Shown here: positions 27,766-38,169 of the stretch, piece by piece | Layout of the letters: each line of letters begins with the position of its first letter | Position numbering within the stretch: the first letter of the stretch is position 1 | Assembly: GCA_002710135.1 (NCBI GenBank) | Contig: PAOY01000023.1 | Coordinates: 1 to 43,596 of the forward strand | Origin: Dehalococcoidia bacterium | GTDB lineage: Bacteria > Chloroflexota > Dehalococcoidia > Lucifugimonadales > Lucifugimonadaceae | Length of the DNA: 43,596 bases | Direction: 5' to 3' | Notes under the pieces: model-generated | Seen by the model: the letters and a program-made list of their open reading frames with translations, nothing else | The model's database searches: none | What the model was told of the DNA's origin: nothing | Position numbers and translations under genes: made by a program

Positions 27766-29161
27766 AAAATTATTCCTTATTGTTTTTCCTGTAGTTTTTA
27801 CAGCTAATATTTTTCTTCTTGATTTTAATACAACCATTATTGCAATGCCTGCAATAATTGATGAGTTTGATTTGTCCCTAAGATTAGCATCTTGGATAAT
27901 TCTTTCAGCTTCTATTGTTATGACAGCATTACTAATGCCAATTGGAAGAATAGCAGATTTAATAAGCAGAAAGACTTTTTATATTTTTTCTTTGATCCTT
28001 GCTTTATTTGGCATAATTTTAGCTAGTTTTGCATCAAATGTTTATATATTGATTTTATTTAAGACTATTTCCGCTATTGGAACTACAGGAACTTCCATTA
28101 TGATGTTTGTAATAGTAACTGTTACTTTTCCTAAAAAATATCAAGGTTTAGGTCTTAGCATAATAACAACTTCTGTTGCTCTTGGAATGATGATAACCCC
28201 TTTTATTGGTGGATTAATGTTAGATAATTATGGTTGGAGATACGCATATAGAATTATAGGTTTTCTAGGGATTTTTACTGTGCTTATGACTTTTTTATTT
28301 GTTCCTAAAATGGAAAGATCAGAAGTTGAAAGAAAATCTTTAGATATCATAGGAATGTTGTATTTTATTTTTATAATGACCTTGTTTGTATTTATAATAA
28401 ATGATCCAATTTCTTTTGGATTCTTTTCAATTTTCCATTCTTTGATGATAATAGCTTTTAGTGTACTAATATTTTTATTTTATAAATATGAAAAAAAACA
28501 ATTACAACCAATATTAAATTTTCATAATTATAAAAAACCATCTTATCTTTGGGGATCAATTTCTAGAATGACAGGATTTGTAGGTTTTTCTGTTTTAATG
28601 TTCTTAAATCCAATTTTTTTGCAAAAAATAATTGGATTATCTGAAACTTCGGTTGGAACAATCCTACTATATTCTGGAACTGGTACAGTCATTGCTTCGG
28701 CTATTTCAGGTAGATTGTCTGATAAATTTGGTCATAAAATTTTTACTGTTACAGGAATGCTTCTGTCAGCTACAGCAAATTTATGCTTATCATTTTTAGC
28801 TAATAATTTTGACTTGAGTATTTTTACTTTATTGATGTTTATAAATGGTTTTGGAATTGGCATGTGGATGGCTCCAAATATGAGCGCAGTATTAAGTAGT
28901 ATAGATAAAGATCAGTACGGATCTGTTAGTGCATACTTAAATTTAATTAGAAATATTGGTACCACTGTAGGACAAAGCCTTGCGGCAACCATTTTAGTTA
29001 TATTTTTATCTACAGGGGTAGTAACAGCTCAACTTAGTGATATAAACTCTAATTCCCCAGACGAGATATTATCTTTATTTATCAATGGATGGCGAACAAC
29101 TTTAATTATTTCTAGTATTATAGTTTTTATATCTAGTTTTGCTTCATTCAAAACAAAATAG
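27758..29161 (+). CDS. MFS transporter (DHA2/EmrB-QacA-like)
   Basis: 14-TM-like hydrophobic pattern; NTTIIAMPAI, LLMPIGRIADLISRKTFY. Confidence 0.85.
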   Translation: MDKKLFLIVFPVVFTANIFLLDFNTTIIAMPAIIDEFDLSLRLASWIILSASIVMTALLMPIGRIADLISRKTFYIFSLILALFGIILASFASNVYILILFKTISAIGTTGTSIMMFVIVTVTFPKKYQGLGLSIITTSVALGMMITPFIGGLMLDNYGWRYAYRIIGFLGIFTVLMTFLFVPKMERSEVERKSLDIIGMLYFIFIMTLFVFIINDPISFGFFSIFHSLMIIAFSVLIFLFYKYEKKQLQPILNFHNYKKPSYLWGSISRMTGFVGFSVLMFLNPIFLQKIIGLSETSVGTILLYSGTGTVIASAISGRLSDKFGHKIFTVTGMLLSATANLCLSFLANNFDLSIFTLLMFINGFGIGMWMAPNMSAVLSSIDKDQYGSVSAYLNLIRNIGTTVGQSLAATILVIFLSTGVVTAQLSDINSNSPDEILSLFINGWRTTLIISSIIVFISSFASFKTK

Positions 29162-29172
29162 AAGGAGATTTT

Positions 29173-29916
29173 ATGAATATTTTAAAAGATAAAGTAGCAA
29201 TTATTACAGGTGGAGGAACTGGAATTGGTAAAGCAATTGCAAAAATTTTTTCATCTGAAGGAGCTAAAGTCATAATAGCATCAAGAAATCAAGAAAATTT
29301 AATTAATGCTGTGAATGAAATAAGGCAATCGGGTGATGAAATCATAGATTACTATAAAACAGATGTCACAAACACAGAGGATGTTGCCAATTTATTTTCA
29401 TTTGCATTTAATAGATATGGATCTGTAGATATTCTTGTAAATAATAGTGGAGTAATGGAAGGAAATCCTATTGATCAAGTTTCAGATGATCAATGGGAAC
29501 AGGTAATTTCTGTAAATGTTACAGGAACATTTAAGTGTACAAGAGAAGGGTTTAAATATATGAAATCTAAAGGTGGGAAAATAATTAACATAGGATCCAT
29601 AGCTGGAGACTCTCCAAGAATGTTTTCCTCTCCTTATACAACAAGTAAACACGCAGTTAGAGGATTAACAAAATCAGCAGCATTAGATGGTAGAGAGTAT
29701 GGAATATCTGTCAGTTGCTTAAATCCAGGTAATACAATGGTAGAAAGAAGATCTGACGGAAGATCAGGAACAGGTAGAGATGAAGGCCCAGAAATCCTGA
29801 TTGATGCAATTGATATAGCTAGAACAGCTTTGCTTATGGCCTCATTACCTGAGGGAACAAATATGCTTGACGCAACAGTATTGCCTATAAAACAAGAATT
29901 TATAGGTAGAGGATAA
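29173..29916 (+). CDS. SDR family oxidoreductase
   Basis: VAIITGGGTGIGKAIAK, NNSGVMEG, YTTSKHAVRGLTKSAALDGREYGISVSCLNPGN. Confidence 0.93.
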   Translation: MNILKDKVAIITGGGTGIGKAIAKIFSSEGAKVIIASRNQENLINAVNEIRQSGDEIIDYYKTDVTNTEDVANLFSFAFNRYGSVDILVNNSGVMEGNPIDQVSDDQWEQVISVNVTGTFKCTREGFKYMKSKGGKIINIGSIAGDSPRMFSSPYTTSKHAVRGLTKSAALDGREYGISVSCLNPGNTMVERRSDGRSGTGRDEGPEILIDAIDIARTALLMASLPEGTNMLDATVLPIKQEFIGRG

Positions 29917-29957
29917 AAATATTTTGTATAATTATAAAAAAATGATGGGGAGCTAAA

Positions 29958-30656
29958 ATGTACATATTGATGGTAAGACTAAAAGTAAAAGAAGAAAAAA
30001 TTCAAGAATTTATTAATGAATCTATTGGAGATGCAGAAGGATCAGTAAAAAACGAACCAGGATGCAGAAGATTCGATATTATACAAGATTCTTCAGATCC
30101 CACTTTATTTGCTTTTTGTGAAATTTATGATGATGAAGATGCATTCAAGGCACATACTACATATGATCATTTCAAAGTATGGGCAGAGAATACTAAGGAT
30201 TTTTATTCTGCTGAAACTGAAGTTTCTTTTTGTAAGCCCGTTTATCCTAAAGAAAATGTTATTTGGGATTCAGCTAGAGAGAATGCTTCAAATGATGAAT
30301 ATTTTTCAAACTCATCATTAATGGTAATTGCTGCTCCTCAATATGTGAAGGAAGAGAATATAGATGAATTCATTCAATCTATTACTTTGGATAGTATTGG
30401 ATCTACAAATGAAGAACCTGGATGCCTAAGATTTGATGTCTATCAAAACTTAAATGATCCTACTGAACTTTACTTATATGAAGTATATTCAAATGCTGAT
30501 GCTTTTGAATATCACAGAGAGACTCCACACATTAAGAAGTGGCAAGAAACTGTAAAAGATATGTATGATGAGTCTAGAAAAGGACAAAATGGTAGAAGAG
30601 GAAAAAATATTTGGCCACCTGATAACTGGGAATGGAATTCAGGTCAAAGAAAATAA
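29958..30656 (+). CDS. Tandem antibiotic-biosynthesis-monooxygenase (ABM) domain protein
   Basis: Two homologous halves: NEPGCRRFDIIQDSSDPTLFAFCEIYDDEDAFKAH... and EEPGCLRFDVYQNLNDPTELYLYEVYSNADAFEYH... Confidence 0.85.
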   Translation: MYILMVRLKVKEEKIQEFINESIGDAEGSVKNEPGCRRFDIIQDSSDPTLFAFCEIYDDEDAFKAHTTYDHFKVWAENTKDFYSAETEVSFCKPVYPKENVIWDSARENASNDEYFSNSSLMVIAAPQYVKEENIDEFIQSITLDSIGSTNEEPGCLRFDVYQNLNDPTELYLYEVYSNADAFEYHRETPHIKKWQETVKDMYDESRKGQNGRRGKNIWPPDNWEWNSGQRK

Positions 30657-30670
30657 TTTAAGGAAAAAAT

Positions 30671-31852
30671 ATGAAAGTAACCGGAGTAAAAACATACGTT
30701 ATTGAAAATGAGTCAGCACCTCGATCAGGGGGTGGTGAAGAAACAGGGAATTGGTATATTGGAGGGAAGTATTTTCTTATTCTTGAATTGTCAACTGATG
30801 AAGGTATTGTTGGGCTAGGTGAAAAACTTACTGGAAGTTCATTTACTGGAAATATGACATGGAAAGATTTCAAATCTCAAATTCAATTAGTTCATGAAAC
30901 AGTTGAAGCATTTGTTATTGGGAAAAATCCATTTGATATAGAGAAAATTTACTATGATATGTACGCTGGAAGACACGATTATAGGCTCCCTAGTTTACAT
31001 TATGGTATGGTTTTGTCAGGAATTGAAATGGCATTATGGGATATAGTTGGTAAAGCTACTAATCAACCAATTTATAACCTAATAGGTGGTAAATGTTGGG
31101 ATAAATTGAGAGCTTATGCTTATATGCCACCTATTCCAGAAGGTAAGGCTGAAAATGCTGGAGCTGTTGCCGAACAACTTTTAAGTGAAGGCAATACAGC
31201 ATGCAAATTTGATCCTTTTCATCCAATAACAGGTGTTCCCAGAGATATAAGCCTAAAAGAAATTACTTACACAGAAAATATATTCAAAAGTATCAGATCT
31301 ACTGTTGGTAATGAATTGGAAGTAGCTTTAGGAACTCATGGTCAATTGACCACTTATAGCGCTATAAGAGTAGCAAAGGCTATAGAGCCTTATCAACCAT
31401 TTTGGTTCGAAGAACCTGTATCGCCTGAAAATATAGACGAAATGGCCAGGGTGGCATCTCATACAAGTATCCCGATTGCAACAGGAGAAAGACTTGCTAC
31501 AGTTTTTCAATTCTCGGAATTATTAAAAAAACAGGCAGCTCAAATAATCCAGATAGATATTGGTCAAGCTGGAGGTATACTGGTTGGTAAAAAAGTTGCA
31601 GCAATGGCTGAAGCAAATTATGCAGTTATAGCTCCTCACATGTATTGTGGTCCAGTAGCAGCAGCAGCAGCACTGCAGGTTGCTACTTGTTCTCCTAATT
31701 TTATGATAGCTGAAGCTAATCAAGGACCATTGCATAAAAAAATATTTAAGGATCCCATTGTATTTGAAAATGGTTTTATCGAAATCCCAAAAGGTCCAGG
31801 ATTAGGAGTTGAATTTGATCCTAAAGTACTTCAAAAGCATATAGTCAGCTAG
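30671..31852 (+). CDS. Mandelate racemase/muconate-lactonizing enolase-superfamily enzyme (sugar-acid dehydratase-like)
   Basis: GIEMALWDIVGKATNQPIYNLIGG, FWFEEPVSPENIDEMARVA, IATGERLATVFQF, QIDIGQAGGI, IAPHMYCGPVAAAAALQ. Confidence 0.92.
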   Translation: MKVTGVKTYVIENESAPRSGGGEETGNWYIGGKYFLILELSTDEGIVGLGEKLTGSSFTGNMTWKDFKSQIQLVHETVEAFVIGKNPFDIEKIYYDMYAGRHDYRLPSLHYGMVLSGIEMALWDIVGKATNQPIYNLIGGKCWDKLRAYAYMPPIPEGKAENAGAVAEQLLSEGNTACKFDPFHPITGVPRDISLKEITYTENIFKSIRSTVGNELEVALGTHGQLTTYSAIRVAKAIEPYQPFWFEEPVSPENIDEMARVASHTSIPIATGERLATVFQFSELLKKQAAQIIQIDIGQAGGILVGKKVAAMAEANYAVIAPHMYCGPVAAAAALQVATCSPNFMIAEANQGPLHKKIFKDPIVFENGFIEIPKGPGLGVEFDPKVLQKHIVS

Positions 31853-32545
31853 CTATAAACTTATAGTCGCAAAACATGGTTTTCCCATTAGAGTATTACT
31901 ATGTAATTTTCCTCCGAAATTGGCATCAGAAATCCACATTTTATTTCCTTTTATAGACATTCCATGAGGATATGGATCATCTTCATCTAATTGAATTGTT
32001 TCTAAAATTGAACCTTTTTCAATATCGTACTTTATAATTTTTTTACTTGATGTATGTGCGCACCATATTCCTTTATCTTGCCTAGCAAGTCCATGCAATC
32101 TATCCTCTTCAACAAGAAATTTTGAAACAATTTCGTAAGTATAAGAGTCCACTTTATAAATAGCTTTAGGATTAAATGCTGTAACCCATATAAAGCCATC
32201 ATCCCACTCTATTCCATGAATCCCTCCACCGTCTGGTGTTGCAAACTTGTCCACATATTCTCCAGTTTGAATATCTAATTTATATATCAATCCCTTGTGA
32301 GTATCTGTTGGCTTGAATTTTCTTGCTTGTGTTTCACCATTTGATGCTGTCCATATAAATCCGTCACCTACAGTAATACCTGAACCATTTTCTGTAATAG
32401 TTTCATATTTATTTTTTACATTCCCTTCTTCGTCTAATACATAAACATCATCTAATTCTTGATCTATTACGTATAACCCTTTAGAATTCCACTGTAATCC
32501 GTTAGGATGTTTACAAGGGGACTTAAATACTTCAGTCGTAATCAT
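31853..32545 (-). CDS. Beta-propeller protein (SMP-30/Vgb-like)
   Basis: Repeated blade motifs HPNGLQWNSKGLYVID, GSGITVGDGFIWTAS, GGIHGIEWDDGFIWVTAF, HGLARQDKGIWCAH, HGMSIKGNKMWISDA. Confidence 0.75.
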   Translation of the reverse strand: MITTEVFKSPCKHPNGLQWNSKGLYVIDQELDDVYVLDEEGNVKNKYETITENGSGITVGDGFIWTASNGETQARKFKPTDTHKGLIYKLDIQTGEYVDKFATPDGGGIHGIEWDDGFIWVTAFNPKAIYKVDSYTYEIVSKFLVEEDRLHGLARQDKGIWCAHTSSKKIIKYDIEKGSILETIQLDEDDPYPHGMSIKGNKMWISDANFGGKLHSNTLMGKPCFATISL

Positions 32546-32640
32546 TCTAACCTCGCTTAATTTTTATAGCTGTGATGTTTTTAAAAAAGTGGCATCATAT
32601 ACAAATAAAATTTATTTATATAATATTACAAATACAACTT

Positions 32641-33282
32641 ATGTTTTCAATATTTAAGAGAAAAAAGAAAGTAATGATTTTTATAGATGGTTCAAATCTA
32701 TATCATGTACTTTTAAAAAATTGTGGCAGAAGTGACCTAATGTTTTCGTCATTTGGTGAAAAATTAACAGGTAGAAAAAGAACTCTAGTTAAGATCTTCT
32801 ATTATAATGTCAGGCAGGAATTAGAAGGCAAAATAAAAATTCCTGATGAGCAAAAGAAATTTTTGTCCAGCTTACATAAATTAAAAAAATTAGAGGTTAA
32901 GTTAGGTATCTGGAAAGAACAAAATGGATCAATTGTTGAAAAAGGTGTTGATGTACTATTAGCTACTGACTTAGTATTAAATGCTGTTAAGAATAATTAT
33001 GATCATGCAATTATAGTTAGTGGAGATGGTGACTTTTTCCCCGCTATTGATGCAGTCAAAAAAGAAGGTAAAAGAGTAGAAGTTGCTGCGTTTGAATCAA
33101 ATATTTCAAAGGAAGCCAGTGAATCTGCTGACAAAGTCTTAAAGCTTAAGAAATCTTTTTTTAATAATTTATGGATGCCAAAGAGAAATTCTAAAAAATA
33201 TTCAGATAAGAAAAAATTTTCATCACATAATAAAAACTCTAAATCAAGAAGTTCTAATAAAAAAAGAAAATTACTTGTATAG
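32641..33282 (+). CDS. NYN/LabA-like (PIN-fold) domain protein with basic C-terminal tail
   Basis: VMIFIDGSNLYHVLLKN, KGVDVLLATDLVLNAVKNNYDHAIIVSGDGDFFPAIDAVKKEGKRVEVAAF; start refined to the ATG at 32641. Confidence 0.88.
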   Translation: MFSIFKRKKKVMIFIDGSNLYHVLLKNCGRSDLMFSSFGEKLTGRKRTLVKIFYYNVRQELEGKIKIPDEQKKFLSSLHKLKKLEVKLGIWKEQNGSIVEKGVDVLLATDLVLNAVKNNYDHAIIVSGDGDFFPAIDAVKKEGKRVEVAAFESNISKEASESADKVLKLKKSFFNNLWMPKRNSKKYSDKKKFSSHNKNSKSRSSNKKRKLLV

Positions 33283-33296
33283 CTTATTAGAACCAA

Positions 33297-34511
33297 ATGA
33301 ATATATTCAAAATACCTAAACAGATAACATATACGATTATTCCTTTAAGCTTGCTCATAATGGGAGATAGTATCTTGTACGTGATTTTACCTACAAATTA
33401 TGAGTTTTTTCAAATTAATTCTTATTTGGGATTACCTTTTGAATTTTGGATAGGATTTATTCTCTCAATTAACAGATTTATTCGTTTTTTTTCTAATATT
33501 TTTTCTGTAAAAGTATTTAAGTATTTTGGTTTCAGAAATACTATTTATATAGCTTGTTTTTTAGGTGCAGGCTCAACGTTATTTTACGCCTTATTTAAGG
33601 GTGTATTGTTATTAGTTTTAGCTAGAATAATTTGGGGGTTTTCGTATTCTTTATTCAGACTTGGATATCAGTTGAAGGTATTTTCTTTTTCTGCAAATAA
33701 TTATGGAAAATACCTCGGATATTGTTTAGGAGTTCAAAGAACAGGTAGCTTTCTGGTTGTAACCTTAGGAGTCTTGATTTCAATAAAATTTGGAATTTAT
33801 TTCACTCTTATACTTTTATCACTATTGATAATTCCTGCTTTGATAATTTCTTATTTTATTAATAATCTTGATGTTTCAAAATATACTCAGAATAAGATCA
33901 ACTGGAACCTAGTTTATAATGATCAGAAAAATAATATAAGAAATAAAATAATAACGATTTCTTTCTTTAAGTTTACTTCTTCTTTTACCTCAAATGGACT
34001 GGCTATAGCTACAATAACTCCCTTTTTATTATCTATAAATAAAGATTTGTATAATATTGAAACGATAATAGCAATCGCTGGATTTATCGTAGGATTTAGA
34101 TGGATAGCTGATATATTCTTTGGGATTATTTTTGGTACTATTTCTGATAAATTTGGAAGAAAAATTAATATTCTGTTAAGTTCCACTCTAATGATAGTTT
34201 GTATTTTATTATCTATAAGCGGAATAAGCTTTTATTTGAGTATAATTTCTTTAGTCCTAATGTTTTTCTTTAGTGTTTCATTAGAAACTTCTCTAGATGC
34301 TTTGTTGGGAGAAATATCTCCAGAAAATCAAAAGTCTTCAATAATTTCTAGATACTCTACTTGGCAGGATTTAGGTGCTGCTGTGGGGCCAATTGTAGGT
34401 TTCATTATTGCAAGTGGGCTAGGTATTTCATTTGGATACTATTTGTCCATTTTTATGTTCTTTTTATGTGTACTTCCTTTTATGAAATTATTCACCAATC
34501 AAGAAGAGTAA
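33297..34511 (+). CDS. MFS transporter
   Basis: 12-TM-like hydrophobic pattern, FGTISDKFGRKINILLSS motif, EISPENQKSSIISRYSTWQDLGAAVGPIVG. Confidence 0.88.
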   Translation: MNIFKIPKQITYTIIPLSLLIMGDSILYVILPTNYEFFQINSYLGLPFEFWIGFILSINRFIRFFSNIFSVKVFKYFGFRNTIYIACFLGAGSTLFYALFKGVLLLVLARIIWGFSYSLFRLGYQLKVFSFSANNYGKYLGYCLGVQRTGSFLVVTLGVLISIKFGIYFTLILLSLLIIPALIISYFINNLDVSKYTQNKINWNLVYNDQKNNIRNKIITISFFKFTSSFTSNGLAIATITPFLLSINKDLYNIETIIAIAGFIVGFRWIADIFFGIIFGTISDKFGRKINILLSSTLMIVCILLSISGISFYLSIISLVLMFFFSVSLETSLDALLGEISPENQKSSIISRYSTWQDLGAAVGPIVGFIIASGLGISFGYYLSIFMFFLCVLPFMKLFTNQEE

Positions 34512-35508
34512 AGTTATCTTTAGAGTTTAGTATTATTTCTTGAGAAGATCCATTAGGTTTCATTTTATAAATATCAGAATTATTATATGCATTAGATGTG
34601 AATAAAATATTCTTATATCTTTCTGACCAAACTATATTACTTTCGTCAACTTTATTATTAGTTAGTCTTTCTATTTTTTTCGATTTGACATCCATCATGT
34701 ATATCTCTTTATTTTCTTTCATGTCATTAATGTATAAAATTTTATTTCCTCCAAATGCCCAAGTATATTCACTGATATTTACTTTTTCATTTTCGTGAAT
34801 ATTCTCTCCAAAATAATCATTTTTATCAACTACTTTCCCCGTATTATCAACTACTTGATCTATATCTTTATAAATCCAAATAGAATTAGAATTCTTCTCA
34901 TTTCGACTAAAAATCAAGTATTTTCCATTTGGACTCCATTTTGGATTATTTCCTTTGGTAATAAAAATTTCATTTACACCTTTTGGGTTTGATAAATAGA
35001 TTGAATCTTCTACATTAAATACAATCCATTTGCTATCTGGTGACCATGATCCTAAGTATGCATCTTTGTCGGGTCTAGTTATTGGAAGAAAGCTTTTAAG
35101 ACTTAAAGAATATAAAAATATATTTGCTTCGTTTTTTAGAGGTTCAAATTCGATTGCAATTTCTTTAGAATTTGGAGCCCATTCGAATCTATTTATATTT
35201 CTTTCTGAAAGATTTGCAATTTCTAGTTCTGTGCCTTCTTCATTTGAAATCCATAATGTTTTTTTATTATTTCTTTCAGTTATAAATGCGAATTTTTCTT
35301 TATTTGGAGCCCATTCTGGACTTGTAGATTTTGATTCTAAATCTGTTATAAATTTAAATGCCGGATTTGAAGAAGTGTTAATAAGAACAATTCTAGAGTA
35401 ATCTCCAATATTTTGTTCTGCCAAGATTGTTTGATTTGAGTTGAAAGAACATCCATAAAAAAGGAAAACTACAAAGCATAAAATTTTTATTATTATTGTT
35501 TTATTCAC
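34492..35508 (-). CDS. Predicted lipoprotein with TolB-like/PD40 beta-propeller repeats
   Basis: Signal peptide with lipobox-like FYGC; repeated SPEWAPNKEKFAFI, RFEWAPNSKEIAIE, LGSWSPDSKWIVF, NPKWSPNGKYLIFS. Confidence 0.85.
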   Translation of the reverse strand: MNKTIIIKILCFVVFLFYGCSFNSNQTILAEQNIGDYSRIVLINTSSNPAFKFITDLESKSTSPEWAPNKEKFAFITERNNKKTLWISNEEGTELEIANLSERNINRFEWAPNSKEIAIEFEPLKNEANIFLYSLSLKSFLPITRPDKDAYLGSWSPDSKWIVFNVEDSIYLSNPKGVNEIFITKGNNPKWSPNGKYLIFSRNEKNSNSIWIYKDIDQVVDNTGKVVDKNDYFGENIHENEKVNISEYTWAFGGNKILYINDMKENKEIYMMDVKSKKIERLTNNKVDESNIVWSERYKNILFTSNAYNNSDIYKMKPNGSSQEIILNSKDNFTLLDW

Positions 35509-35614
35509 TATAAATTTCTTAAGTGGTTTTTTTTTATTAGTTTAATGATTATAATCAAAATCAAATTTCTAGGCATTTATAGAATTTTACAGAAATATAT
35601 CCAAGGAGGTATTT

Positions 35615-36790
35615 ATGAAGTTTTCTTTTTTTTCAATGCCATTACATTTGCCTAATGAAAATCCAGCTTTAGCTTTCAAAAGAGATCTAGAATTAATTCA
35701 AACTGCTGAGGAACTTGGATTTGATGGTTTTTTTGTTGGAGAACATCATACTGCTGCATGGGAAAATATTCCTTCCCCAGAGCTGTTTTTGTCTAAAGCT
35801 TCGGCTTACACAAAAAAAATTCAACTAGGCTCTTCTTTGGTAAGCCTTCCATTCCATCATCCCTTTAATGTGGCTGAAAGATTTGCATTCCTCGATCATT
35901 TGACTGAAGGAAGAGCAGTATTAGGTGTTGGCCCATGTAGTTTGCCCCCAGACGTGAAACTATATAATATACCCTCTCAAGAATTAAATCCTATGATGAG
36001 AGAATCTTTGGAAATAATAGATTTATTATTAACATCAGATGATCCGATCAGCTATTCAGGGAAATATTGGGATATAAAAGATATGTTTATACAACTAAAA
36101 TCATTTCAGCACCCGAGAATTCCCTATGCCACAGCTTCTGTTGGATCTGAAAGGTCTCTAGAGTTTGCTTCTATGTACAATATGCATCTTTGGTCACTTG
36201 CTTTAGAAAACACTCCTCCTAATGGGATTCATTGGTCTGAACAATGGAAAAAAACTGAACAAATTTCAGAAAAACTAGGCACATGTACTTCAAAGGATGA
36301 TTGGAGGGTAGTGACTTATGTTCATCTAGCTGAAACAGAAAAGCAAGCATGGGATGAGGTAGAAAAAGCTATTGAAAGAGATATTCATGAATATTTTTAT
36401 GTTATTGGTGGATATGAAGGATGGTTATTAGATAAAGATCAAGACCCATACTCATTGACTGCTAAAGAAATAGTTGAATCAAGAAATTGGATTGTAGGAA
36501 CTCCGGAAAATGCTATAAAGAAAATCTCTGAGATGGAAGAAAAAGCAGAAGGTTTAGGAGGCTTAATGTTCACCACACATGAATGGACTAATCAAAATTC
36601 TATTAATAATTCTTTAGAATTATTTGCAAGATATGTTATGCCTGAGTTCAATGGACATACAAAGTCAATCAAAAAGGCATGGGAATTAACAAAGAAAGAT
36701 AGAAAAGAAAATAAAATACCTTCATTATCATCGAAAGATAAAGCTCCAAATATAGATAATCATAAATCTAATTTATTTATAAATAGATAG
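35615..36790 (+). CDS. LLM-class flavin-dependent (luciferase-like) oxidoreductase
   Basis: AEELGFDGFFVGEHHTAAWENIPSPELFLSKASAYTKKIQLGSSLVSLPFHHPFNVAERFAFLDHLTEGRAVLGVG. Confidence 0.92.
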   Translation: MKFSFFSMPLHLPNENPALAFKRDLELIQTAEELGFDGFFVGEHHTAAWENIPSPELFLSKASAYTKKIQLGSSLVSLPFHHPFNVAERFAFLDHLTEGRAVLGVGPCSLPPDVKLYNIPSQELNPMMRESLEIIDLLLTSDDPISYSGKYWDIKDMFIQLKSFQHPRIPYATASVGSERSLEFASMYNMHLWSLALENTPPNGIHWSEQWKKTEQISEKLGTCTSKDDWRVVTYVHLAETEKQAWDEVEKAIERDIHEYFYVIGGYEGWLLDKDQDPYSLTAKEIVESRNWIVGTPENAIKKISEMEEKAEGLGGLMFTTHEWTNQNSINNSLELFARYVMPEFNGHTKSIKKAWELTKKDRKENKIPSLSSKDKAPNIDNHKSNLFINR

Positions 36791-36798
36791 GAATAATT

Positions 36799-38169
36799 AT
36801 GCTAAATTTTGACAAGTTATCACTAATAGACCAAATAGATGAAAACTCTGATGAGTTAATTAAATTGCATCAAGATTTGATAAAAATTGAATCTGTAAAT
36901 ACAGGATATATGCCTACGGGTGATGAAACAAATGTAGCTGAATTTTGCTCTAATTGGTTAAAAAAATTTGGAATAAAATCAAATCTTCTTTCTAGGGTTG
37001 ATGAGAGGGCAAATCTTATTTCAAAATATCCATATTCTGGAAATAAAAAGAAACTTTTATTGATGTCTCATCTAGATGTAGTCCCAGTTGAAAATTATGA
37101 CAAATGGGAGTTTGAACCTTTTAGCGCAGAAATAAAGGAAGGAAAAATATTGGGGAGAGGATCTTCTGATTGCAAAGGATTACTTGCTTCTCAAATGATG
37201 GCAATGGCAATATTAGCTAAAAATAAGATAGAATTTGAAGAAAATTTCACTCTGATTTCTGGAGCAGATGAAGAACATGGAGGAAGATATGGATTTGGTT
37301 GGCTTCTTGATAATCATCCAGATGAGTTAAGGTTTGAGTATGCGATAAATGAAGGAGGTGGATCTCCTGTCACTATAGGTAATAATTTATATTATCTTTT
37401 AGGTACTGGAGAAAAAGGTCGTCTCGAAATAAATATTAGAATTAAGGGAGAAAGCGCTCATGCCTCAGTTCCATGGATGGGTAAAAATGCAATGGGATCT
37501 ACTTCAAAAGCTATTGATAATATATTAAATTTTATTCCAGAATTAGATTGTTCAACTGATATATTCAATTATCTGAGTTTATTTGGTATAGAAACCAAAC
37601 CTTCAATACAAAATTTAGATTTGATTATTGATGAAGCTTATGAAAAAAATCCAAGTCTAGGATCACTATTAAGAGCTTTATCTAGAATGACCATAACACC
37701 TACAATTATAAAAGGAGGTATAAAATCAAATTCTGTTCCTGAGTTTATTGAATTAGTTTTAGATATAAGAACTTTGCCAAACCAAAATGATAAAGATGTT
37801 GAAAAAGAATTAAACAAATTATTTGAAGGCATTCCAAATCTTTCTTATGAAATAGATTATATGGCCAAACCTAACTCTTCTCCATTTGAAACAGATCTCT
37901 TAGATGCAATAAAAAAATCACAAGCCTTAAGTATAGGAAGGGACGATATCCAATGGATACCTTCAGTCTCAAATGGTTTTACAGATTCAAGATTTACTAG
38001 AGAATTAGATGTAATCACCTACGGATTTAGGGGAACTCATCCAGATGATAATCCAAATTCAGAAAATGTTCATGGCACAAATGAAAATTATGGAATCAAA
38101 TCATTAATTAGTTCTTCAAAAACTATGCTGGGAACAATATGGGAAATGTGTAAACCCATTATCCAGTAA
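36799..38169 (+). CDS. M20 family metallopeptidase / ArgE-DapE-type deacylase
   Basis: [60 protein letters not shown]. Confidence 0.92.
   Translation: MLNFDKLSLIDQIDENSDELIKLHQDLIKIESVNTGYMPTGDETNVAEFCSNWLKKFGIKSNLLSRVDERANLISKYPYSGNKKKLLLMSHLDVVPVENYDKWEFEPFSAEIKEGKILGRGSSDCKGLLASQMMAMAILAKNKIEFEENFTLISGADEEHGGRYGFGWLLDNHPDELRFEYAINEGGGSPVTIGNNLYYLLGTGEKGRLEINIRIKGESAHASVPWMGKNAMGSTSKAIDNILNFIPELDCSTDIFNYLSLFGIETKPSIQNLDLIIDEAYEKNPSLGSLLRALSRMTITPTIIKGGIKSNSVPEFIELVLDIRTLPNQNDKDVEKELNKLFEGIPNLSYEIDYMAKPNSSPFETDLLDAIKKSQALSIGRDDIQWIPSVSNGFTDSRFTRELDVITYGFRGTHPDDNPNSENVHGTNENYGIKSLISSSKTMLGTIWEMCKPIIQ

Noticed and set aside
34598-35401. Plus-strand ORFs 34598-34798, 34795-34992, 35030-35401 opposite the TolB-like lipoprotein
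   Set aside because: Antisense to a repeat-containing, signal-peptide-bearing CDS; apparent regularity mirrors the WAPN/WSPN repeats of the real gene.
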